This document shows positions 55,543-64,000 of a stretch of DNA of 64,000 bases, one piece after another (the stretch's first letter is position 1; every line of letters begins with the position of its first letter). The stretch is taken from assembly GCA_011503125.2 (NCBI GenBank), contig WWBZ02000016.1:2232001-2296000 (forward strand), in the 5' to 3' direction. Under the pieces are notes generated by a model. It was not told the origin of the DNA and did no database searches. It was given only the letters and a program-made list of their open reading frames with translations. Source of the DNA: Botryosphaeria dothidea (lineage: Eukaryota; Ascomycota; Dothideomycetes; Botryosphaeriales; Botryosphaeriaceae). Both the position numbers and the translations under genes were made by a program.

Positions 55543-56382
55543 TGAGTCTAATCATCGGTCGGGATTGTTTACTGCTTCTTCTTCACGTTTTATTCTCAAT
55601 TATTTCTTCCTTGAGAGGGTCTGGGGACCGAGCCGTGGGGTGCAGAGCCGTCTGGTGTCCAGTCGCAGTCCGGACACCGCCGCCTGCGCCGTGCGCCCCC
55701 GCCAAGGATTAACGGTCATGCCTGACTATGGGTGTGATGCGACGACAGGACCATGCGATGAGGCGTTTCTGGCGTAAATTTGGCGCTTGTATTTATTCTG
55801 AAAGATCGCAGCTTTAGATCTGCTTGAATCGAGCCTAACACGGATGCTCAACAATGCTATGAAATTGCAAAATCTGCTGCTCTCGTCTGGACAAATATAT
55901 GGCTTGCCCACTTACCTGATCAGCAATCGGGTTTTGTCTAGAGACGGAATGTACACATATCACATTGAGTGAGTGGTCAGGCAAGAAAGCCGGAGAAAAC
56001 TGATTTCATCTGCTCCTTCATTGCTTGCTCCAGGTCTCGGATTTTGATTTGCTTTGTTGATGTGCAGCGTCTATATGTCAGTAGATTCCTCGCCAATTCA
56101 ACCAATTCAAAGCCCGGTTTCGAATTGCAGGGAGCCGATGTCGTTGACAAAAAGGAAAACCAATTCTTTCAAGATCCCGCTGGACTCGGGGCGGACGGAT
56201 GACGCAAGTCTATATTGTACAATGTACAGGTGTTACATCCGTGAGCCTTCCCAGTGCGGCGGTGGGGCACAGTCCCTCGCTCCGCAAGCCGTGTCTTTTT
56301 TCGCTCATTACTTCGCCAGGCCTCCACTGCTCTTGTCTTGTGTATCCCGCTCCAGGGTAGTTGATCCGCGTGCTGCTCCTGC
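55543..56382. other. intergenic, convergent 3' flanks
   Basis: Between the Ser-rich protein (+) and ATP synthase subunit e (-). No supported gene. Confidence 0.5.
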
Positions 56383-56807
56383 TTACTTCTCCTCGGCCTT
56401 TGCCTTCAGGTATGCTTCCAGGTCGAAGTCGGGGTGTTCGGGGTCGGTGATGACTGCCAATGAGACTTCGTCAGCACATCCTTCGGCCCGCGTGGCAGGT
56501 CTATACATACGGCCAGAGCCGGACTGGGGAGGCGATGTCTTCTTGTGGTACTCCTCCTTTGCCTTCTTGATGAGGTCTTCTTTCCGTTGGTACTCGCGGT
56601 TGATGGCGTCGGCCTTGTCCTTGGACGAGATCTTGGCCTGGTGGTAGACACCGTAGAACAGGCCGAGGCCGAGCGCAGACCACCTCAGGACCTGCGAGAG
56701 CGCGTCAGCGGGCAGCACAGAGCGGCACGAGGGGATTGAGCAGGATGGGGGTCGCCAATGCGTGGCGGGTGCTGGGAGCGGCGTACGTTAACCCCCGTCG
56801 ATGCCAT
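56383..56807 (-). CDS. mitochondrial ATP synthase subunit e
   Basis: Three exons, 56807-56787 (21 nt, MASTGVN), 56691-56511 and 56453-56383, give 90 residues, the usual length. Introns of 95 and 57 nt have GTAC/GTATGT donors and CTGAC branch sites. The single membrane helix at about 9-24 (LRWSALGLGLFYGVYHQ) contains the GxxxG motif G17-x3-G21 needed for dimerisation. A coiled-coil segment (SKDKADAINREYQRKEDL) and the conserved C-terminus (TDPEHPDFDLEAYLKAK) follow. In yeast this is Tim11/Atp21, which with subunit g dimerises ATP synthase and shapes cristae in the inner membrane. It diverges from the dynein gene across 459 bp. Confidence 0.93.
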
Positions 56808-57266
56808 TTGGGCGGATGTGAGCGATAAGCTGTGGAGCGAGCGGAGAGGTCAATGGCGTCACCGCGATGCAGAAGGACGCGGGCGGGTGCTGGGAGAGAG
56901 GCGGCGATAGCGGCGGCGGAGGTGGTGACGGCGCGCAGCAGCTTTTCCTGGCGGTGATGTGATGGCAGAAGCGTCGAACAGATGCGACAAAGTCAAGCGG
57001 TTCGCTCCGAGGCGCCGCTGCTGGATTGGCTGATTCATCCACCCGCACCCGCCCCAAACTCGCTCGCCCGCCAAACACAACACCGCCAGACCGCCCGCAT
57101 ACCCGCCTGTCCGCGCAACCACCCCGGATTTCTCTGCTGCGCGACCGCGCCCCTGACCCGGCTGGAGCACCCTGCGCGTCCGCCTCTGCCTGCCGCCCGC
57201 CGCTGCCCACCGCCCACAAACGCTGTCGTCTGCTCCACCTCCCCACGCCCTCCTGGCCCCGTAAAC
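56808..57266. promoter_or_regulatory. divergent promoter, ATP synthase e and dynein intermediate chain
   Basis: 459 bp between the two starts; the half before the dynein gene is C-rich. No TATA box is evident. Confidence 0.5.
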
Positions 57267-59506
57267 ATGTCGGACCATTCGTCCACCATGCAGCAGCGCC
57301 GCGACGAGATCCTGGCCAAGAAGGCGAAGCTGGCCGAGCTGAAGCGCCAGCGCGAGATGCGCCAGAAGGAGTTCACCGCCAGCCGCCAGAGCATGTCCGA
57401 CGCCTCTGATGTACGCCCCGTCCAACGCCCCGATTTATTGCACTGCTGATACTTCTCCTCAGCTAGTGTCGCCTACCCCAAGCCGAGCTGACAGCAGACG
57501 CGAGCTAGACAACTTGATCCAGAGCCTGGTTGACGGCCGTCCTGGCTCCGGCGGCCCCAGAGACCCTGCCTCGCCCGCTGGTGGCAGGGGAAGCAGGCCC
57601 ACTTCAGTCATCAGCGCTGGTCAGCTGTCTAGCATCGCCGGCGAGACTATCGACAGCGCGAGCTCGCCCCCAGCCTCCACCCCGACCACCACGACCGTGC
57701 CGCAGACTCTAACCATCGCCCCGCTGACCACCGTCTACGAGTCCCCGTCCACCCCGAAGCCCGAGATCATCACCTACAGCAAAGGTGTGCAGACAACAGA
57801 GCCATGGACTCCGCCTCAGAGACGGCCTTCCATGGCCTCCATATCCGAGGCCGAGCCCGACGGTCCAGACTGGTCTCCCTCGAAAGCAAAGAGAGCAAGC
57901 AAGCGGATGAGCAGGATGGAGCGCCAGAGGGACGAAGAACTGCGTCAAAATCTCAGGAAAGAAATCGAAGAGGAGCTCAAAGCCCTGCAAAATGAGGGCG
58001 CTGTAGCCGACGAGGCAGCAGAGCCCAAGTTCCCCGCCAGGTCCCTCAATGATGAGGAACTAAATGCTGTCACTTCGTCCGATGAATTCTTGGACTTCGT
58101 CGAACGCTCTAGCAAGGTCATTGAGAGGGCCTTGGATGAGGAGTATGATCTGCTTGTCGACTACGCACTGGCCGGCGTGGAGGAGGCGGATGATGACGAC
58201 GATGGATTTGGTACGGCGAAGGGCAAGAAAGGACGACGCGTACGCGAACTCACACAATTCTACGATGAGAGGTGGAGCAAGAAGCGTATGATCAGTGATC
58301 TCAACTTCTCACAAAAGGTAAACCTGCCCTGCCCGACCTCTCTGAACAAGGAGGCTAACTGATTTGCAGTTCCCGGAGCTTGTCCTGGCCTCGTACACCA
58401 AAAACCCATCGGCACCACATGATCCCGACGGCCTCATCCAAGTCTGGAACATGCACATGCACGACCGTCCCGAATACATCTTCCATGCTCAGTCCGATAT
58501 CCTCACCGCCCAGTTCTCGCCCTTCCACCCTAATCTCATCATCGGTGGTGCTTACAGTGGCCAAGTCCTTCTTTGGGATACCCGCGCCAAGTCACAGCCC
58601 GTCCAGAAGACTCCACTGACAGGTTCTGGCCACACGCACCCGGTTTACGCTATCGACATTGTTGGAACCCAAAATGCCAACAATATCATCTCCTGCTCCA
58701 CGGACGGTGTAGTTTGTGGCTGGACTGTTGACATGCTCTCGCAACCGCAAGAATTTCTCGAACTCATTTCACCACCTCCGGCGAAGACGGAGGACATGGC
58801 ACCTACATGCATTGCTTTCCCACAAGCAGACCCTACTTATTTCCTGGCCGGTACAGAAGAAGGCTCCATCTACCCCTGCCACCGTTACGATCGTGCAGGC
58901 GCAAAGGCAGGTGTCGACACCCGTGTTGCATACCGTGGCCACGCCGCCCCGGTCATGTCTTTGGACTTCCACCCGGCACGTGGGCCGATTGATCTGGGTG
59001 ACCTCGTTCTGTCTTCTAGTGTCGACTGGACCGTCAAGCTCTGGAAGGTTCGTCCACCGGCGGCTACGGCGACTGTGGCATCGAGCGGTCCCGGTAGTGC
59101 TCCGCAAGCTCAAGCGCCACTGTACGAATTCGTGCGTGAGGACCTTGTCTACGATGCGCGCTGGTCGCCTGTCAAGCCTGGTGTCTTTGCGTTGGTCGAT
59201 GGTGCCGGCAGCCTGGAGATCTGGGATGTCAATATCGACGTTGAGGTGCCGGTCGCGAAGACGTCACCAAGTGACAAGCGTGGTGTCAGCTTCATGGCGC
59301 GTAGCTTGAACAGGGTTGCCTGGGAGAAGAACGAGGGTAAGAGGCTCGCCACCGGCGGCCTGGACGGCGTTGTCACTGTCTTCGAGGTCGGCGCCGAGCT
59401 TGGCGGTCAAGATAACTTGAGGCAGGAGGAGTGGACTGGCGTGAAGAAGTTCGTTCAGAGGTTGGATACTGTGGGTGGCGTTGTGACGAATGGAGTGAGC
59501 AAGTAA
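57267..59506 (+). CDS. cytoplasmic dynein intermediate chain
   Basis: Three exons, 57267-57410, 57463-58317 and 58370-59506, give 711 residues. The N-terminal helix (about 10-40, RRDEILAKKAKLAELKRQRE) binds p150-Glued/NudE in known homologues. A disordered Ser/Pro/Thr region follows, with YSKGVQTTE at 153-161, which fits a dynein light-chain LC8 site. A charged helical part (about 185-305) leads into the seven-bladed WD40 domain (about 320-700), with blades such as GGAYSGQVLLWDTR and LSSSVDWTVKLWKV, for heavy-chain binding. As part of cytoplasmic dynein it links motor to dynactin for nuclear migration and hyphal transport. Length and layout match filamentous-fungal intermediate chains. Confidence 0.95.
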
Positions 59507-60415
59507 ATGCGATTATGACCAAAGGAAGGAAATTCATGTTTGACGACGGGTTTTAATGCTTGGACGATGGTTGCGGATGGGACGAGTCGATGTGTGTGTA
59601 AAGGGAAAAGGAAATTTCTTCATTCATGTGTTTTTTCCTTTCTAGGGACTTGACTTTTGAAGGAGTCTTGGGTTTGGCTGGTTTTATTGTCGGCATACCC
59701 CCATCGGCGGCGACTGAGAATTATCTTCGCTTTAGAATTTGCTTTTTTCCGCTCTTGGTTGAGACAGTTCAAAGAGCTTTCGAATGAATTGGTGAAGTTC
59801 CCGAAGTATGCTGGGATGATAGGCAGGACATTGTGACGAAAGCTCATCTCCATTCACCTCCCTGCCCTTGTCCATCTCACTCTTCATCGGACTCTGATAC
59901 TCGGAGAAGGCGAAATCATGTTATTCATAGTCTTCCAGGAATTGTGTCTCGTCTTGAAGCTCCTGAGGAAGCAGATCAAGCTTGGCTTGTGTCATTTCGA
60001 ATTGGCCTATCTGATTAAAGAGGCAGAAGCGTTAGTAAGGAGGCCAAGCAGACCGAGAAATTACACGGCTGGGAAGAGATGATGAAGTTGGATAAGTGGT
60101 CTGCAATTGACTGCTTACTTGTTGCACTTTTCGGTGGGTTTTTTGGCAAATGATAAGTCAATGTTGGAATCAAGTTTGAAGAGTGAACCGACGACTCGAA
60201 TGTAGAGTGCAGCCGGTGACGCAGAAGGAAGGAAACATAGTGGTCAAAGAAGCTACACAAATTATGCTACAAGCTTCGGCTGAGTACCGGCCCATATTAG
60301 TCTAAAGTCCTATCCGGCAGTGGTAATTCACATTAGAGAGAGTATTTATCCCATCGTCGCTAACGCAATCCCGTGTTTTCTTCAAGCGCTGCCTACAACC
60401 ATGCGAAGTTCCTCT
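59507..60415. other. intergenic
   Basis: 3' flank of the dynein gene and AT-rich sequence. No gene recognised. Confidence 0.5.
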
Positions 60416-60995
60416 TCAATCATGACCCTCTGACATGTAATGGGAGTTGAATATAAACACCGCTGTCATTGTCAAAGTCACTAGACTGAGAGAGGACACA
60501 ACCAGCATCATGAACACAATGTTGCACCAAGCCTGAAGAGGATGACTAACTTCTCCTACTGTGATCATTTGCTTTATCTGCTCGTTGCATTCCATCCTAT
60601 ATAGTCCCAGGTATGTGCCTTCATCAATCCGGAGTACCAAATCAGCCTTCCACCAGGATATCATGGACGTCTCCGACTCGTGAAAGATATGCGCAGAAAC
60701 ATTTTTGTGGTATATTCAGTATGGATCTCTGCTTGATTGTGTCCTTTAATTTGGTAATAAACACCATCGCTTTTCCACAAATTACGAGATAGATAGCTGT
60801 ATGTACCTGCTTGCCATGTGTGTAATTGATTGCACGGTCTGGAAAACGAAATTTTTCGCCACATAACTCCGCCACCGGAATGAATGGTCCTACATCAAAG
60901 CCAAAGTTTTGTTTACCTACGGCGCTGTTGGCACCCCAAAAAATACCTGTTTGGGGAATTTCCCGCCACGAGCCATCTTTCGGGCTGTCACTTCT
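60416..60995 (-). pseudogene. possible frameshifted gene remnant
   Basis: On the minus strand three consecutive segments read like protein, each in the frame one base back from the last. Segment 1 (about 60995-60810) contains TGIFWGANSAVGKQNFGFD and FRFPDRAINY. Segment 2 (about 60812-60702) contains GTYSYLSRNLW and SDGVYYQIKG. Segment 3 (about 60706-60416) contains SMISWWKADLVLRIDEGTY and ends GHD-stop. The segments overlap at their ends, the switches lie near a GGCAAG stretch and an A-run, and no splice sites account for them well. The segment at 61.0-61.12 kb in yet another frame may be the 5' part. A real multi-exon gene is possible but less likely. No family was recognised. The region is AT-richer than neighbouring genes. 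Confidence 0.38.
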
Positions 60996-62586
60996 TCATC
61001 GAAGCTGCTGTACCACTGAGGTTGAACGTCAGCACGCTGAAAACAGCTCGAGTGGCGGGCTGAGCGATACGAGGAGCCGCGATCTGGGCGGATAGCACTA
61101 ATCGAACTGGCGGCCATTGCCGCACAACGGACTTGCTGGATTCTCACCAGGCATGTACCGTCTTGGCCGCGGCATGTTCCTGTAGATAGCGACGTCGACT
61201 ACTTGGCAAAGCCAGCTCGTCTGACTAGAGTTTCGCATGTACCAGCCGAAGCGGGCAGAGGCAGAAGACCCAAGATGAGAAGACAGCTTGGAGCAGGGTT
61301 TGTGCGTAGAGTCTCGCAGACGATCTTCTGACTGCTAACGCACGACGTGGATCCAATTGACGCAATATTGACAAGAAGAAGACGGCAGATCTCCAGCAGA
61401 TCTTTGCGGGGACCCCTGGCGGAAAACCCGGACCCAGGCATCGATGGTTTCTTAGCTCAGCTGGAGGCCTTTCGCGGTGGCTTGCAAAGAGCATCAGCCA
61501 CGGATCTTATGGAGCTAGCGCCTTGAATTATTCCCAGGAAAAGGATTCTCGATTTTGCTGGACCACACGGCCCGCAGCCGTAGCCGTGGGAGAGAGGTGT
61601 AACCAAAGTGTCTTCAGAATAATCCCAGCAAAGTTGTCCAGACTCATGTCCAGCTTCTGCAATGCCATCGCTAGGGAAAAGAAAAAATGCAGGGAGAGAG
61701 CGAGCTGGTATGTGTTCGGGGAAATCCGCGGGTGGGGAGTTGTCTGGGTCTGGAACGGCTCGGGCCCATCCCCGTGCTTAAAGTTAAGCTTAGGACTACG
61801 CTTCAACTTGCCGGACCCAACAATCCTCCAGCATTCTGCAAAAGGAAAGATCGATAAAGAGTCTTTGTTTTTCAGCCACTCCCCTGTCTTCCATGATCGG
61901 CTAGTCCCGTTTCTCTTGCTTCTTTGCTCTGCCCCAGATGATCCCATACGCTCGCAAACTTCGCACATTTCGAATACCGACATCGGCCCTGCTGGCAGCC
62001 ACAGGTGCGGACAGGCCTGGGGGTGGCAGAAGGATTTCCACTCTCGGCCCGTGAAACGCCAACGTAGCTCGAGAAGGCTTAGCCCAGAGTTGAGATTCCT
62101 TATTTTAGGTTTCCTTCACCGTGTTTGACGCCGCTTTGGGGGTAGCTTGAAAATGAATCAACGAAGGATCTGCACTTTGCTCATGCGACAGAGACTACTT
62201 CGGTTGGAGTAAGCCTTCTTCTCCACCATGCCAAGCATCACGGCTTTGGCAACAAGCCACCCGGAGCTGAACGTTCCTGTTCGTGCTCAAGTTCAAGCCA
62301 GGCTGAACATCCCGTTTGTCGGCTTTCTTGGCCCATTCGTGGCGTTCGTGTTCGACAGACAGATTCTCCAAACCCCACAGCCCGGCTGCCTCGTCTATCA
62401 ATGCGAAGCCGGGACGAAGGCAGAAGGTCAAACTCACCGCAATACTTAGCGCTCATTCTGCCAGTTCAGCTTCAGCTCCAGTCATGGAGCTTCTATTTAA
62501 ATCGGCTCCTGGCCTCTTAAGCATCTAGCAAGTCACTGCCAACATCCCCATTTCTCTCCCAATCTCCTTCACGCACTTCAACTACA
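60996..62586. other. intergenic, promoter of the PAN-like secreted protein
   Basis: No supported gene. Part of 60996-61147 may belong to the remnant described on its left. A TATTTAAAT element lies at about 62494, some 90 bp before the start at 62587. Confidence 0.5.
62494..62502 (+). promoter_or_regulatory. TATA-like element
   Basis: TATTTAAAT about 90 bp upstream of the ATG at 62587, in a normal position for a regulated fungal gene coding a secreted protein. Confidence 0.5.
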
Positions 62587-63741
62587 ATGAAGCTCACATA
62601 CCTCGTCGGCGCTGCCAGCTTGGCAAGCGCTCTTGCTCTTCCCGCTCCATCCCCCGACCTTGATTCGGACATCCTCGATGCACTCTTGGCAGCTCCTGCT
62701 CCGGCCATTTTGGGCCCTGAGCCGGATGACTACAACGTGTCTGCGCCAGCTTACAGCGCCAACAGCGCCACGGCTGTCGTCCACGATACTGTGGATCCTG
62801 ACAGTACCGTGCAAAAGCGTACTGACACCCAATGTACTCCTCTTCCACAGGGCGCTGGACCTGTTCCCCAACCCGATACTGCGGAGGCATTCTTGGCCGA
62901 CGGGGATTTATCTTCCACTGCAAACAATGCGCAGACGCCGGACGGCTGGGTGCTCGCCTTCCAGAACAAACAGGGCTCCACTCAGCAGGCTGGATATCGC
63001 GGGCTCTATACCATGAACTCGTACAGCCCGAGTGACTGCGCAGCCGAGTGCGCAAAAGACAAGTACTGCCAAGCCTTCAACGTGTATTTCGAACGGGACC
63101 CTTCCATCCGCGCTGGTCCTGACTGCGCGGATCCGCCATCGACTACCCTGATCAAGTGCACCTTCTATGGCTTCAAGATCAGCGCGGAGACAGCCACCAA
63201 CGTGGGCCAGTATCAGCAAGACTTCCATGTCGTCATCGCCGGGTCCAATGGTTACAATAAGGCGACCTACACTCCTCCAACTCTGGACGGCTTTACATCT
63301 CTGGGAGCTACCCCGAAGGATGGTGCTATTGAGGACCCCAGCTACTACTTGTATGAGCTGTACAACCAAGTCTTCGATCCCGCCGCCTGTGCCAAGGGTT
63401 GCTTGGCGAACACCAAGGGCAACATGCAGCGTGCTAAGCCCGGTGAGAGCTATGTGACTTGCGTATGTCTTCCCTGTCTCCTCTGTTCAGATTCAATTCA
63501 CTGACTCACCCAGAAATTCTTCAATGCGTACGTCTTATACAGGGACAACAACCCTGTTGGAACCGTCTGCTCTTATTTCAAGTCCAGCGTAAGTACACAT
63601 CAATAGCACAAAACCCACTTCATGATCAAGAAAAATAACGGTAAACCTCAGGATATCACCAACCAGGGCACGAACGTTGGCCAGTGGCAGGGCAAGGTCC
63701 ATGTCACCGTTGGAAGCTCCTACACTTACAAGCTCACCTAG
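62587..63741 (+). CDS. secreted PAN/apple-like protein of fungal cell surface type
   Basis: Three exons, 62587-63462, 63514-63588 and 63652-63741, give 346 residues with phase-0 introns of 51 and 63 nt. Signal peptide about 1-18 (MKLTYLVGAASLASALAL). A propeptide-like part ends at a Kex2-type K77-R78 (TVQKRTD). Two Cys-rich repeats follow: the first has SPSDCAAECAKDKYCQAFN then YFERDPS, the second DPAACAKGCLANTKG, spaced like PAN/apple modules in fungal secreted proteins. Each ends in a similar strand pair (TNVGQYQQDFHVVIAGS and TNVGQWQGKVHVTVGSS), supporting an internal duplication. Function unknown; likely extracellular or wall-associated, possibly carbohydrate- or protein-binding. Confidence 0.88.
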
Positions 63742-64000
63742 AGCTAATAGGTGAGCAGCGGGAATCAGATGTGATGACGCTTTGACGGAAACTACGTACA
63801 TCTTATAGAACCCTTTCATGGGCAATGACTAATGGTAGCAAAACGGCCGGAGGATAAACTCCATAATGCAAAATTTCAATCAAAATTTTCCGGGACAAGT
63901 GATATGATACATTTCTTGGCAGACCGTGCAAGGGGTCTGGCCCACTGGATGTCTGATACTGGCGGTCTGCATGGACCCCGAAAAGAGTTAATTACATCGA
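63742..64000. other. right edge, 3' flank
   Basis: 3' flank of the PAN-like protein gene; nothing recognised before the window ends. Confidence 0.5.

Noticed and set aside
61445..61480. tRNA-like D-arm sequence (TTAGCTCAGCTGGA)
   Set aside because: No matching acceptor stem, anticodon arm or T-loop at the right spacing.
1..64000. CRISPR array, bacterial operon or prophage structure
   Set aside because: No spaced direct repeats; introns and gene families are clearly fungal.

Overview
The window is nuclear DNA of a filamentous ascomycete (Pezizomycotina). The signs are short introns (about 49-130 nt, one of 236 nt) with GT..AG ends and CTAAC/CTGAC-type branch sites, moderately GC-rich genes, fungus-restricted families (Zn2Cys6 regulator, DUF3433 membrane protein, fungal malic/MCT-type transporter, PAN-like secreted protein) and core eukaryotic genes with fungal features. 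Class is uncertain; gene style fits Dothideomycetes or a relative. No CRISPR, operon, rRNA gene or intact mobile element was seen, and no tRNA gene could be supported.

Layout. 1-20.7 kb: a secreted protein of possible lysozyme-like fold (-), a monocarboxylate-type MFS transporter (-), a long disordered nuclear-type protein (+), the mitochondrial co-chaperone JAC1 (+), an AlkB-family dioxygenase (+), a 3.6 kb gene-free tract, a six-exon Zn2Cys6 regulator (+) and a small secreted protein (-). 22-34 kb: a coiled-coil protein (-), EMC6 (-), an uncharacterised helical-repeat protein (-), a vezatin/Inp2-like myosin-receptor protein (+), a possible decaying ORF (-) and an NADP-type alcohol dehydrogenase (+). 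34-45.4 kb is compact: MMS19 (-) and MTD1 (+) diverge, RPF2 (-) and a small secreted protein (+) diverge, then a GRX3/4-type monothiol glutaredoxin (+) and a secreted subtilisin (-). 48-64 kb: a 1362-residue DUF3433 membrane protein (+), a Ser-rich basic protein (+), ATP synthase subunit e (-) divergent from the dynein intermediate chain (+), a possible frameshifted gene remnant (-) and a secreted PAN-like protein (+).

How the genes relate. Most are independent housekeeping genes. Three act in iron-sulfur or iron handling: JAC1 (mitochondrial ISC), MMS19 (cytosolic CIA targeting) and GRX3/4 (cytosolic Fe-S carrier); the AlkB dioxygenase uses Fe(II). They are spread over about 34 kb, so this may be chance. 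The most unusual observation is that the 118-residue secreted protein and the subtilisin 2.5 kb away carry the same short Trp-rich module directly after their signal peptides, followed by a similar Ala/Thr/Pro linker. This suggests a secreted module shared between a protease pro-region and a stand-alone peptide.

Gene models come from reading exon junctions by eye: frames are continuous across every junction stated, but no transcript or homology search was available. Protein positions count from the start codon given.
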